A DNA stretch of 64,000 nt from Cryptomeria japonica (GCF_030272615.1 NC_081407.1:140808897-140872896), one strand, 5' to 3'; counted from the first letter of the stretch, positions 1 through 11,201 are shown. Numbers and translations are program-made. Notes: generated from the sequence alone by a model not told the origin.

Positions 1-222
1 CTGGACAACAAAAGCTGGAACGACTCGGTAGCCTTCTTTAGAGAAAGGGTTTTTTTTTATGAAATGGGTTGGGGATTGGCTGACTTTTTGCTGTGTTAAG
101 AAATGGTGTGCGGAGGAATGGCTTTTCAGAGTGGACATTAAGACAATGCCTAATGATTTTTCTTAGTCATTACAGAGAATAGTAAAGACAAGCATTGGGT
201 TCTTAATAATGGCCTCTTTTTC

Positions 223-2000
223 ATGGGGGGCAGAGGACTATATGTTAGGGACTGGGAACCGAACTTTGACCCTATCAAGGCCCCTCTGGAAGAAGTCCCC
301 ATGCGGTTGCATCTATATAACCTTTTGAGGGAACATTGTAATGAAGAGACATTTGAGATGATTGGTGACAAGTTAGGGTTTTACATCAAGTCAGATGAAG
401 CCGTTGAGAAAAAATATTTTAACACATATGCATAGGCTGGAAACCACATTTCCCATTGCCTACATGGCTAGAAATTAAGACTAATGCAGGATGTTGGGCA
501 CAAAAGATAGATGTTGAAGATCACCTGGAAAAATGCACTATGTAATAAGGTAGGCCACTCAGAGGAGGTATGTATGATTGGCCCTAAGGGTAAGTCTGTA
601 GTCTCTTCATTGGAGGCTACTGTGGCTGAACATGCAAATGAGGAGAAAGAGAAGAGGCACCCCAAATATGATGCAGGAGCATCCTTGGTCTATGAGCAAT
701 ATCAACCAAAAATATTTCTTTTTAGTTTTGTTCTTGTTCAGTTCAGTGTTATAGTTTCTGTGTTCTCTCAATGTGTTCCGATAGTTGGTTCTTTTTCATT
801 GTGGATCATATTTTTGATTTTTAGGCTTGCTTTTGTTCATCATTCCAGATTGTCAGTTCATTTGGATTCTTTTCCGGTGAGTTATCGCTTCCGGTTTGGC
901 TGTTCTTGGTTTCTAGAGCAGTTTTTGAGCTTAACGAATAGTTCTTCTCGTGCGGAGCCATTTCTTGGCTTGCAGATCTATTTGGGTGCCTTGCTTGATG
1001 TTCTCAAGTGTGCTTGGCCAACCTTTCATTTGATCCACGCTTCTTGGTTTTCCTTTTCTGAAGGATTTTTCTTTCACTCTTAGGGTCAACCTATTTGTAT
1101 GTTTCATTTTCCTTTTTTGGTAAATGTAATCTTTTGTGGCTGACCCAAATGTGTTCCAGAGGGTATATATTATTTTATGTAATCCTTATGAGGCATCTCG
1201 AAGGGGAGGAATATCTAGTCTCTAGAATTGTAATTTAGATGCCTCTTGGAGGTCTGAACGGATTGTAATCTAGCATGTAGTCTGAAACTAGGCATGTTAG
1301 CCTGCATGTAACCAAATGATTTTCGAATGTTCTATGTTGATAATATGATGATGTGGATATCTGATCTTGCATTTTATCTATGTTTTTTTGTTTCTTCCAT
1401 TGTGTTACTCTTGCTGCATGATCTAGTTTGGTCTCTTTGAGGACCCACCGAACCATGGCTGCATCAAAATCTGTGGATATCGGGGCTTCCCCTTCCATGA
1501 TAGTGCCAAATAATAAGGTTAACAAGGATATTCGAGCAATGGAGCACTTGTCTTCTAATGATGCAGATAGAATATCAAGTTAGATCGAAGTTGTTAACTT
1601 AGTGGAAGAAGCTCTTAACAAAGTTGAAGCTGCTATGGTGGTTTTGGATGCGGGAGTGGCAAGGTCCTAGCTGGAGTTGAGTGCAGAGAACATTAGGCAT
1701 TAAGAAAAGTCTCAAGAAGCTAATAATAATAATAATGACGAAAGGGAAGGTGGGGAAGAGGAGGCAGAGGATACGATATGGGAAGATGAGGAGGAGGACT
1801 GGAGTCTTTTTGCTGAAGAAGACATTTCTAAGAGCCGTACTATTAATCAAACTGATTCCTAGCTTGCAAAAGCATCTCTAGGTGAGAAGAAGTCTAGAGG
1901 TAGAAAACCCAATAGGATTCAGATCGTGATGGCAGGAAATGCCAAGGGTCAGAGAAAAATCACAGTAGGGAAGGAGAGATCCCTTCCTGAAGAGAAATGA
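223..2000 (+). pseudogene. LINE ORF1 (Gag-like, DUF4283 type with zinc knuckle), broken
   Basis: Nucleic-acid-binding ORF1 protein of the LINE, which in this family coats the element RNA. Residues read from 223 (GRGLYVRDWEPNFDP..., ...IGDKLGFYIKSDEAVEKKYF) match the DUF4283 N-terminal domain of plant LINE ORF1. A CCHC-type knuckle follows near 535-580 (CNKVGHSEEVC), in a shifted frame. The C-terminal part reads from an ATG at 1455 to a TGA at 1998-2000, with four internal stops and an acidic stretch rich in D and E. That TGA overlaps the ORF2 start as ATGA. The stretch between the knuckle part and 1455 does not look like ORF1 and has its own entry. Domain identity is by motif, not by database search. 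Confidence 0.7.
690..1454 (+). other. non-LINE-like T-rich stretch inside ORF1
   Basis: The stretch is T-rich. Translation in the upstream frame is open to 1083 but turns into a low-complexity hydrophobic string unlike ORF1. From knuckle to ORF2 start is about 1.46 kb here but about 0.73 kb in the minus-strand LINE, which suggests about 0.7 kb of inserted or captured sequence. I found no terminal repeats or target duplication. Confidence 0.3.
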
Positions 2001-5000
2001 AACTCATAAGTTGGAATGTCAGGGGCTACAATGCCCTTGACAAATGTCGTCTGATCAAGAGAGGTCTTGAAGAGATGAAACCAGATTTGATTTGCTTACA
2101 AGAGACTAAAATGAGTTTGGAGGAGGTAGAGGGCTTATTGAGAGCGTGGTGGTCTTGGTTGGTTTTTTTTTTTAGTGCAGTTGGTGCTTCAAGTGGAGTT
2201 GGTATTTTATGGAATTCTGCTCTTGTTAATGTGGACTAACTCATCAAAAATCAAGTCTGGCAGTTATGCAAAATTCATTCTAACAGTCTTAATTGTGACT
2301 TTTTTCTCATTAATATCTTTGGCCCAGTGAAAGATAATTTGCAGTTGGAGACATGAAAATAGTTGTCGGTTGTCTTCAGTAATTTTCCACAAGAATTGGT
2401 GATTCTTGGGGGGGATTTTAATCCAATTTTAGATTTGTCAGACAAGAAAGGTGGTATTGGGAGTGTTTCTGCATCTCAAGTTGGGTTCCAGAACTTTGTA
2501 TTTGAGAATGGCCTGAGAGAAGTAAAAACTAATAAAGGTACCTTCACTTGGTCTAATCGAAGAATCAAGAGCAATCATATTGTTGAGAAGTTAGACAGAT
2601 TTCTGTTGGGTGGTAATTGGGCTGCCAGACCGCTCATTTTCGAGGCCGGGGTCAAATCAATCGTTGCATCAGATCATTTCCCAGTTGAACTCTTGGTATG
2701 TTTAGATAGTGTACCACTAAGATGTCCCTTTAAATTTGAAAAAAATATGGTTGAGGGATCTTGGGCTAAAAGGCTTGATTAAAAATTGGTGGGATGAAGC
2801 ACCGTTGATTTTCGATTCAAAGGCTTTTCAGTTTTGTAAGAAATTGTAGTTCCTCAAAGGGAAATTAAAAGAATGGAATCAGGTGAAATTTGGGAACATC
2901 TTTGTTGAGAGAGATACATTAGAGGCAGAACTAGAATCACTTTAGACGAACATCATGGATCATGGTATGTCATTAGACTCTTACAATAGGGAGAAGAACC
3001 TAAAAGTTAGATATAATGAAATTCTAGCCAGAGAGGAGGTGTACTGGAAACAAAAGTCTCGGGAAGGTTGGCTAAAGGAAGATGACAAATACAAAATATT
3101 TTCACAACTTGGTAAAGGTTAGGAGATCCTAGAATAAAGCGACTTTTATTAGAAGCAAGGAGAATGTGTTGCTGGACAAGGTAGATGACATTAATAATGA
3201 GTCTGTTGAGTTCTTTAGTGGAATATTGACAAAGGATTCAAGTTTGAACATCTTACAACAAGATCAATTATTGGAGCATATTCCTCGCATAATCTCGGAC
3301 AGTCAAAATCATGCTCTGTGCAGATCGATTCATATTGAAGAAATTCGTCAGGTGATTTTTTCAATGGTGGGGGATAAAGCTCCGGGGCCATATGGCTTCA
3401 CTGCCTTTTTTTATCAACAGTTTTGGGATATTATCGGTCATGATGTTTGGTCGACTGTGGAAGAGGCCAAAGAAAATGCACAGATAGCTAAAGTTCTTAA
3501 CTGCACTTTTTGGCCTTGATTCCTAAAGTTGAGAATCTGAGATCCTTTGGTGACTTCAGACCAATTTATTTATGTAATGTTTTGTACAAGGTTATTGCCA
3601 AAGTTATTATGAATAGATTGAAACCCCTCTTGAAGTTGATTATATCTGAAGAGCAGAGCAGATTTGTCCCAGTAAGATCGATTGTGGAAGGTATCATTAT
3701 AGCCCATGAAATAATACATATAGTTCAAAAATCAAAGGTTGAACGTATGTTGATCAAATTGGATATTAGGAAGGCTTATGACATAGTTGATTGAGAATTT
3801 TTAGTTTGAGTTTTAGAAAGGTTCAATTTCTCCTCTCACTGGACCAAATGGGTGCGGGCGTGCATTGATGGACTGTGGGCTTCTATTTTGGTGAATGGGA
3901 GTTTGCAGGGCTTTTTCCAAATGTCCCAAGGCTTAAGGCAAGGTGATCCTTTATCCCCCTTCTTGTTCATTATTGTAACAGAAACTTTGGGTAGATTCAT
4001 CAGACATCTTTGAAGTGAGGGTTGCTCGAAAGGGATACAAGTTGCAGTTGGGGTTGACCTGATTACGCATCAACAATTTGTCGATGACACAATCTTATTT
4101 GGGGATGCTTCACTTCGTGAAGCTCACACCATAAAAAAAGGTCTCGATGTTTTTTGCTCAACTTCTGGTCAGCAGGTGAATTGGGCTAAATCTGACATCT
4201 TCTTTTTCAATGCAGATCTGAGGAAACAAAGAGATATTGTGATAATTTCAGGTGTTAAGATTGGGAACTTATCGGGAAGATTCCTATGCACCCCTCTCTT
4301 TGGGGGACCAAATTGGACAGGTCCGTGGCATCAATTGATAGAAAATTATGGTAAAAAGCTAAGAGGTTGGAAAAGTAAGTGGCTCACTTTGGCGGGGAGA
4401 TTGTTGTTAAAACCAGTCTTATCTGCAATGCCTATTTATTCTATGACATGCTTAAAAGTCCCAGAGAAAATTGTCATAAGTATTAATCAGTTCATGCGAA
4501 AGTTTTTCTAGAATGATAAGAGTGAGCAGGATAAGATCCCATTAGTCATTTGGGATAAGGTTTGTCAACCTAAAGGTTCAGGGGGTGTAGGACTAAGAAA
4601 CCAAAGTTTATTGTTCGAAGCTATGGGTGCAAAATTAATTTGAAAGATGTACGAAAAACCAAAACAAAATTGGGTGCAAATCTTGAAACATAAATACTTA
4701 GATTTGAATCCCAGGGAAAGAATTTTCATAGTCAGGGATCCGCCGAGAGGTTCGACGATCTGAAATTTTTTTATGACTTGCCGGAAGGTGATTACAGAGC
4801 ATCTCACATGGTAGTTGGGGAATGAGGAGAAAGAAAACTTTTGGTTTGATTCATGGGAGGGCTAACCATCCTTGGCCTTGCGAAGGGATGTCGATCACAT
4901 TAGATAGGTGGTGGAAGCCCATTGGGGTACTAAAGTGAAGGATTATATGGTCAAAAATAGATTAAACAAAGTTGATGAGTGGATTTGGAAGGATGTTGAT

Positions 5001-5817
5001 GGCCTGTCGTTACCCCCCCAGTTTAAATCTGCATTTTCTGAGATTTTAAATGAATACAAACCATATCTTGGTCTGAGAGAAGATGTTTTAAAATGGTGTG
5101 GCTCTAAATCTGGGAGTTATTCAGTCAAAGTGGGATATAATCTTATAGAAAATGCAGAGATAACTTCAGAGTGGCCATCCAAGCTTTGTTGGAGCTCCAA
5201 ATGTCTTCCAAAGGCGGGGGTGTTTTCTTGGCTTGTTTGAAAAGGAGGATTTTGATGGGAGATAGATTCGAGAGACTGGGGTTCAATGGGTTGTTTCAAT
5301 GTGTGTTGTGTAAAGAAATGGAAGAATCTCTAGATGACTTAATGTTACAATGTGATATAGCCCAAGGAGTTTGGAAATTTATGCTTTGCAAGTTGGGATG
5401 GGAAATTCCCCTCCCAAACAAGATTTTGGATTTGTTTAAGAGATGGTTCTCAGAGGATAGAAAGTCGGCCCTATCTAGCATTTGGACTATGTCGCCTTCT
5501 TTTGTGCTATGGGAGTTATGGAAAGAACGTAACAGGATAATCTTTCAGGACAAACAAGAATTGCTGGACAAACAGTGTGATAGAATTGAAAGGCCTATCT
5601 CTGAAGTTGTGTCAATGACAACTGTAAGCCATAATTTTTCAAAGAATCTGTATAGTATGATAAACAGTTTTATTATTGCAAGATGGCCACTGATTCAACA
5701 TAGACTTGTTCATGGGTTTCCAAGGGTTCATCCTTTAGTTGAGGAACAAAGGATGGTAGGGGATCCATGAAGTAAGTTGGATCAGGGGTGGATTAAAATA
5801 AATTTTTATGGGCCATT
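1997..5817 (+). pseudogene. LINE ORF2: endonuclease, reverse transcriptase, zinc finger (broken)
   Basis: This ORF2 protein would nick target DNA and prime reverse transcription there. The endonuclease begins at the ATG at 1997 (ISWNVRGYN, LICLQETKMS) and continues at 2363-2782 (LGGDFNP, FTWSNRR, ASDHFPVELL). Reverse transcriptase follows: KAPGPYGF near 3380 (usual form KAPGPDGF), FRPIYLCNVLYKVIAK near 3560, QGLRQGDPLSPF near 3925, and the catalytic FVDD box at 4077-4088. A zf-RVT-type segment (CVLCKEMEESLDDLMLQCD) lies near 5300. The frame changes several times and there are scattered stops, for example at 2237, 3792 and 4509. The coding sense runs into the RNase H start (WIKINF) just before 5817 and resumes at 7284 after the solo LTR. 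Confidence 0.85.
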
Positions 5818-7283
5818 TGTTGGCATATGTGAACCAGTATGAAGACATGATGACATTGTATGTTGTCATTGATGTCAATATGCTGAAAAGTGAACCGGTA
5901 TATGGAAATAAGCAATTGGCAAGAGAACCAGTATGATACTAAGAGATGGTATATGAGAGAACCGGTATAAATTGTGAACGGGTATATGTGAAAAGGTGAA
6001 CCGACATGTTGGTATGAGAACCGGCTTATGGAAGTTTTGCATGACTACCGGTTGGTAGTCTCAACCTCAGGGTTTCCGGTTGAAGTGTTCCAAGCCTGTG
6101 TGACTCAACTAATGACATTGTAATGAAGATCCGATCATGTTGCCACGTCAGCTTGAGCGCGTGAAGGATCTTGCATGAAGGAGATCGATCCTATCTACCT
6201 CGAGAATATGCGAAGTCTCTGTAAACAGTGGAGAACGTGTGATGGGTTACAAGCCGCCATGAAAGCAGTGAAGAATGAACGATGGAGAATGTCTTGAGAT
6301 TGAATGCAATGTGTTCAATGGTTAGGATTGAACCATTTGAATTACTTAACCTAAATGTTTTAGGGTTTAGGGTTTATGCTACCAACCTATCTATTTCCTA
6401 TAAGGTTGATGTTGTGTTTATTTCTGAGGTCGTTGGCAAATGGTGTGTATGTATCTAAGTGAAGAGATACGTGATTCTTGCCAGACCAAATGAGATAAGA
6501 AGATTGATTCCTGCATTGTGTGTGTGCAGAAGGAAGGAACTTAAGCGGATCTGCATTAGGTATTGAGTGCTATTATCAGATCATTGTAATACCTATTGAT
6601 CTTTAACCACTTCAATAGTTGGAAAATCCCTTAACCAGGTAGCTTTAATCAGCTTGTTGTAAATCCTTTAACAGGGTGACTCAAACTAATTGAGTTCTTG
6701 AAATTCTCTAACAAGGTAACCTCTAACAGAGTTTAACCCTTAACCGGGTATTTAGCCATCCCTTAACCAGGTGATCCCTAACAGGATCATTTCCTAGCAG
6801 AACCTGTTGTAACAGTCTTTAACCGGACTAGGCTCCTAACAGAGCGAACTTCTAAAGAGTTCAAAAGCAGCTTGTGGGTATTCATCCCCACCGTGGTTTT
6901 TCCCAGTTGGGTTTCCACATGAAAAATCTGTGTGTCATGTGTAGTATTTTTCATGTGATGATTTAAGTGATTTGTGTCTAAAGGTAAATCATGCTGAGCT
7001 AGCTGTTATTATATTTCTGATGATAGATTACCTATTCATGCATAAGGGTGAAATGAAAGTGTAGTATTAAGTTGAGTGGAAAGTTAAGTGATTAACCGAT
7101 TAATTTTTGTCACAGTCATTCTTAGCTTTACCGGTTGCACTCTGTTTCAGACCGGTGTTACTTTCTGTCAGACATTTGCAGTGTTTGTAGTCAAACCGAT
7201 TTGTGAAAAGAATTTGTGACTGTATTGATTCACCCCCCCTCTCAGTACTGGTTTGGTACTTATTGTTCATCATTGAGTTATCA
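5818..7283 (+). mobile_element. solo LTR, Sirevirus-like Copia family (copy A)
   Basis: This 1466-bp LTR has no partner. It starts TGTTGGCAT and ends TATCA, with near-identical 5-bp target duplications CCATT (5813-5817) and CCATC (7284-7288). LINE RNase H sequence is split exactly at its edges. Inside are a cluster of AACCGGGT/AACAGGGT-like motifs (about 6600-6850), a conserved block with CCACCGTGG then TTTTTCCC then GGGTTTCCAC (6873-6930), and the tract ATTCACCCCCCCTCTCAG (7227-7245) near the 3' edge. That tract resembles the one near the 3' end of Sirevirus LTRs. A short plant telomere-like run, about 2.5 TTTAGGG units, lies at 6358-6375. Solo LTRs arise by recombination between two LTRs of one element. 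Confidence 0.85.
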
Positions 7284-7713
7284 CCATCTAAGGGCAATCC
7301 TGGAGTCTTAGGGGCGGGATGTGTTGCTCGAGATGAGAGTGGGATGATCCTCTTTAAGGGTACGCAAAGGCTACAAGATGGCACCAATAATGAGGCATAG
7401 ACAATCCTTGTTATTAGCTATTGAGTTAGCTGTCAACATGAAGATTTCAAAGGTGCACCTTGAAGGAGACTCTAAGATTGTTGTGAACGCAATTATGAAT
7501 GGGGTAACCCCGAGTTGGAGACTAAATAAGCTAATTGCCTTGATTATTTAGAAATTAAGTTTCTTTCAGGATTTCTGTATATCCCATATCATAAGAGATG
7601 GTAACGAGTTAGCTAATGTTCTATCTAACGTGGCATGCAAGCTGGACAAAGGAGTGACGAAGTGGTGGGACAAGAATGATGACATATTTCAGTGGCATGT
7701 TTTGAATGCCTAA
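7284..7713 (+). pseudogene. LINE ORF2 RNase H domain, 3' half after the solo LTR
   Basis: This is the rest of the RNase H domain. It opens with SKGNPGVLGAG, which continues the WIKINF strand left of the LTR. Then come GTNNEA (the catalytic Glu region) with a stop immediately after, LEGDSKIVVN (catalytic Asp), and RDGNELANVLSN (the C-terminal Asp/Asn region). It ends at TAA 7711-7713. One internal TAG near 7396 and another near 7549 break it. The same order of motifs is seen in the RNase H copies at 11483-12060 and 15053-15811. Confidence 0.8.
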
Positions 7714-7957
7714 TTTCATTTAGTATAGTCGTCTGATTGATGCGTGTGAATTTAATTTTCCTCCCCTTGTGCGCAAGCCTAGGCAAATTTCACTAACAGT
7801 GGCAATTAATACCGATTAATTCTGCAAAGGTAGTGGAGGTTGCATTAATGGTAAAATTTGGAATGTTAGCCCAGCTAAAGCGGATGTTTAGCGATTAGTG
7901 GAGATCGAGAGAGTGGATTTGTGTTAGACGAAGGTAGTTTTGTAGGTGGCAGACGAT

Positions 7958-8639
7958 ATGGAGGCCAATTTCACGCTTAAATCTAAGAAGTTGATGTCGA
8001 CTTTCTAGGGTCCAATCCCGGAGAAGAAATTGATGACCATGTTTAAATCTAGGGACCCCATATTCCTGGAATCCGTGAAGCTGGTGCTGGGGGAGGAGGT
8101 GGTGGTTATCATCAAGAGTGGATGTCTATTCACTTATTATAGCTTGGGGGTTAGAATTGGGCACCTCATGTGAGGAGGTTAGGAAAGTTATGAAGGCAAT
8201 TGTGCCAGAAGATAACATACTAAACATGGAGTCACTATTGGAGTGGGTGGTGTCGGGGAGGGGATTTGACATGTCAGAGGGAGTTCCATTGGAGTAGATT
8301 GAATTCTGAAATAGATGCATGAACTTACCCTTTCTCAGGTGGAGAGAAACTATGAAGGCCCGATTTTGGGAAATGGCGTCGCATGACTGAGGGGATTTGA
8401 AGCTTTATGTTCAAATCTTAGAGTTGGAGGAGGTTACCCGTCAGGCACGAGTGGAAGCAAGGGAGGTTGAGTGTTGTGGATGAAGGTTGAGGCTGAGAAC
8501 CAGAAGTTTGTCCAAGGTCTTGGCAGCGAGTGATGCTTCTCTGGGTCTAGCACTGAATGTTGGGGGAATTGCAGCGAAGAATTCATGTGGAATTTCAAAT
8601 GTCGTGATGGTGAAGGTGGAAGAGGATGGTCCTCTCTGA
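7958..8639 (+). pseudogene. LINE ORF3, MEANF type, of unknown function (broken copy)
   Basis: It begins MEANFTLKS about 245 bases after the RNase H stop, on the same strand. It aligns by eye with the better-preserved ORF at 10473-11201: both start MEANF, share LGEE/FGEE near residue 45, and share a G-[TK]-S-x-EEV motif near residue 70. In that second motif region (about 8145-8215) this copy reads in a shifted frame. The C-terminal part is rich in E, R and A heptad-like spacing and may be a coiled coil. Stops and at least one shift make it non-functional. I do not recognise the family. The position, downstream of RNase H and upstream of the A-tail, is the same in both copies. Confidence 0.5.
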
Positions 8640-8988
8640 TTCAGATGTTTTCCCAGGTACCCTTGTTTCTGCTCGATTTTTGAACAACTTAGTTTTAGTT
8701 AAGGACCTTTATACTTCTAGATACTGTTATTATTTTTGAATTGCCAGTATTTTTGTTGATGGCAATCATGTTATGAGCGATTTTGATGCTTGTTTTACTA
8801 ATATTTGGGTGGGGGAGGCTGACTAGGATGGTGGCTATATGGTGGTTTTTGATACCTTTCTCTATTTTGGGTGGTATGGGGGTTTGATGGGTGGTTTTGG
8901 GTGGATGACATTAATGACTCTTTGTTAATGCAGTGTTTTTTTTATAATATATAATAAAAATCAACATATTACCAATAAAAAAAAAGTA
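8640..8988 (+). other. LINE 3' untranslated region and A-tail
   Basis: T/G-rich non-coding sequence ends in a stretch like ATAATATATAATAAAAATC, then ACCAATAAAAAAAAA. A related ending (ATCGATAAAAAAA) is seen on the minus strand near 10258, and ACCTATAAAAAAAAA at 13028-13040. That supports a shared LINE 3' terminus. Confidence 0.55.
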
Positions 8989-9498
8989 TTAAAAAATAAA
9001 ATGAGTTCAAAAAGTAAATAAAATATAATTATAAAGAATACATATAATAATTAGTTTAATTTAAAAATAAATAAATTTTGTATTTAATTTAATTTAAACT
9101 AATCAATCCTTATAATTGATTTTATTATATATATTTTAAGATAAAAAAATATATTAAAGTTTACATGCTTATTTAAAAAAAAATTATTTACAATATTATA
9201 AATAATAAAAAATGAAAAAAAAACTATTTAATCAAAAGTGATTATTATGAAAATAATAATAATAATCAATGAGTTAATAAATTAGCTTGGACCAATCATT
9301 GATTATTATTTTCTCAGTGACTTTGCCCATAAATGCTAATTGTTGCCTAGGCATAATCAAGGAAAAGGTGGTCTCCATATTAAAATGTAGTCGCAACCTG
9401 TCCTTAATTATGAGCACCAAGTGCTACCCATGTCATATCACTTCACCATCACACCCTTTCATTAATAGCTTCTAAAAATGGCGACATACTATTTCAAC
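8989..9498. other. A/T-rich spacer, no gene seen
   Basis: It is mostly A/T with homopolymers and a short AAT microsatellite (9253-9268). From 9280 to 9498 the base composition is more balanced and may be the 3' part of the adjacent minus-strand LINE fragment, but no coding sense was found. Confidence 0.5.
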
Positions 9499-10027
9499 TC
9501 AAAGATAGAGCTCAAGATTATGAAAACCTTCCATAGTACTTTTCAGCCCATCATCAAGAGTCACTGCCCATTTGGACAACCTGCTCGCCATGTTGTTCCT
9601 TGATCTCATCACATGCCCAACTTCAAATTCCTCAAAAGTTTCTAATAAATGCTTGGCAATGGTTATATATTTATTTAAATTCCAGGCATGTATTTCACCC
9701 TTTTTTATTGAAGTAATAATAATAATAATCAAGGAATCTCCTTCAAGCTAAATTTCCAAGAAGCCCAATTTTTCCCCATTATCAACGCTTTAATAGCCGC
9801 CTAGGCCTTAGCTTCATTGTTCGTTCCCTCTGCAAGTTTTGAAGCTCCAATTGTTATAATATTTCCCTCCCAATCTCGTTTTGTAAATCTAGGTTCTGAT
9901 GGTCTTGAGTTACCCTTTGAGGCCCCATCAAAGTTTATTTTATACCATCCTTCCCTCGGCTTGGACCACTCCACCACCTTCACCTTCTTGAATTTTGGAT
10001 TACCCTGAGCACACCCATTAATAGGCC
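9499..10027 (-). pseudogene. LINE RNase H fragment (5'-truncated copy)
   Basis: Read on the minus strand, the copy starts GGCCTATTAATGGG and carries an RNase H domain: GWYKINFDGASKGN, GTNNEAKA, then after a shift ETFEEFEVGHV and RSRNNMASRLSKWA. No endonuclease or reverse transcriptase precedes it, so it is a 5'-truncated LINE insertion or a fragment. Its first bases line up with the first bases of the truncated LINE at 10258-12060, an unexpected shared truncation point. An (AAT)n tract of about 20 bases splits the domain near 9714-9733. I could not find its target duplication or a clear ORF3. Confidence 0.7.
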
Positions 10028-10239
10028 AATTTTTTTTATCATTTTAAGATATACAAAATAATTTAATTACTTTTAATCATAAATTTAAATATTTTTCATT
10101 GTCATTCAAAAAAGTATATTTTCATTTTTATAATTATTAATAATTATTTTATTAAGACCAATCATAATTAATATTACATAAATATAATTAAAAAAATATA
10201 ATATTACACTAAAACTTAATAATTAAATTTTATATTAAT
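10028..10239. other. A/T-rich spacer
   Basis: Very A/T-rich DNA between two LINE copies. Nothing recognisable is in it. Confidence 0.5.
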
Positions 10240-10257
10240 TTTATTATAATTATAATT
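10240..10257. repeat. target-site duplication, left copy (18 bp)
   Basis: TTTATTATAATTATAATT here is repeated exactly at 12061-12078, flanking the minus-strand truncated LINE. A long duplication of this type is the mark of LINE-type target-primed insertion. Confidence 0.85.
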
Positions 10258-10472
10258 TTTTTTATCGATAACAGATTAATATATATTGCTTAAAAATAGA
10301 AAAGTATTACATCCGAAGAGCAGATAGACATTCTGCCAAACTATGGGGTCACGCCCCTATTACAACAAGGAACCCGACAAGACATCATCCCACCATGGCC
10401 AACAACCACAAAAAAGGCCACTTACAGCCACAAAAAAAAAACACCAAAAGGGCCCCTAACATCCCATAGAAC

Positions 10473-11201
10473 CTATCTACTAAACCACCCCAATGCCTCT
10501 TCTCTTGAAAAATTGGGGATACCCCTGCTGGGTCCTGCATCCTGCGACACGCTCCCTCCACCTGACACCGTTCCTGGCCTGCTACCACATAGAGACCCAC
10601 GCTCCACCACCTTCACCTGTTTCTTTGGATTCTGGTGACGAACCAAAGGCCTCCCATCTGCATCCAGAGGGGCCTCAGACCAAATGGGGGTTACCTTGCC
10701 ACGAATCTTCACTCGTTCAATCGGCCCTAGTTTACGCACAAACTCCACAATCTGGCCCCAACCTATCCTTGCATCTTCCACCTGCAGTGCAACCGGCCGG
10801 GAAGCTGACCAGATGACAAAGGGCTGCAACGCCCCCTCATCCACCTCAATTCTCCTCTGCGGGCCTTCCACCAACTTTAGCCCCTCGCCAATGACAACAC
10901 GAGCCACCACTTCCTGCAAGCCACCCGCCCATTTGGGTCTCAACACCAGGGAAGAAACCCGTTGCACTTCCTCCACCGACTTACCCACCTGCAAGGCCAG
11001 AGCAGTAAAAAGTGATGAAATGTCAAGGTTTGTTCTCCACCGCCAATCTAGAGTCAGGAATTCCTCTCCAAACAGCAACCTCACAGCCCCCCAGAAGTCT
11101 TCACCATCCACTCTGAAAACATTCGTCAACCTAATCCTCAAGATCAACCCACAAAATGCAGGCAATTGCCCATCTGACGATAATGAAAAATTTGCTTCCA
11201 T
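10473..11201 (-). CDS. LINE ORF3, MEANF type: 242-residue protein of unknown function
   Basis: An uninterrupted frame starts MEANFSLSSDGQLPAF and ends REEALGWFSR. It has no stops although the RNase H frame upstream is broken. Composition is mixed, with short hydrophobic strands (LILRIRLTNVF, AVRLLFGEEFLTL), a VGKSVEEVQRV helix-like motif near residue 70, and a basic, Gly-rich C-terminus. I see no zinc knuckle, signal peptide or membrane segment. A second broken copy lies at 7958-8639 in the same relative place. The sequence is clearly more GC-rich than its surroundings. It could be an RNA-binding accessory protein of the LINE, but nothing in the sequence proves that. The frame may be open by chance preservation and not under selection. 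Confidence 0.5.
   Translation of the reverse strand: MEANFSLSSDGQLPAFCGLILRIRLTNVFRVDGEDFWGAVRLLFGEEFLTLDWRWRTNLDISSLFTALALQVGKSVEEVQRVSSLVLRPKWAGGLQEVVARVVIGEGLKLVEGPQRRIEVDEGALQPFVIWSASRPVALQVEDARIGWGQIVEFVRKLGPIERVKIRGKVTPIWSEAPLDADGRPLVRHQNPKKQVKVVERGSLCGSRPGTVSGGGSVSQDAGPSRGIPNFSREEALGWFSR

Larger units (their letters stand above)
1..8988 (+). mobile_element. L1-type LINE, cut by the window edge and by a solo LTR
   Basis: This is a plant L1-like non-LTR retrotransposon. In order it has an ORF1 with a Gag-like domain and zinc knuckle, an ORF2 with endonuclease, reverse transcriptase, zinc finger and RNase H, and an extra ORF3. It ends in an A-rich tail near 8979-8988 (ACCAATAAAAAAAAA). 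Its 5' end lies beyond the left edge or in the first 200 bases, so no target duplication can be read. A solo LTR at 5818-7283 interrupts RNase H. Every ORF has stops or shifts, so the copy is dead. The minus-strand LINE at 13091-20823 is related but in a different subfamily, because its ORF3 is unrelated. Confidence 0.85.

Noticed and set aside
690-1083. Hydrophobic open reading frame that could look like a membrane protein
   Set aside because: It is low-complexity translation of T-rich DNA continuing the ORF1 frame by chance. It has no start of its own and no family motif.
6358-6375. Interstitial telomere repeat
   Set aside because: Only about 2.5 units of TTTAGGG inside an LTR. It is too short to mark a former telomere, though it could act as a telo-box.
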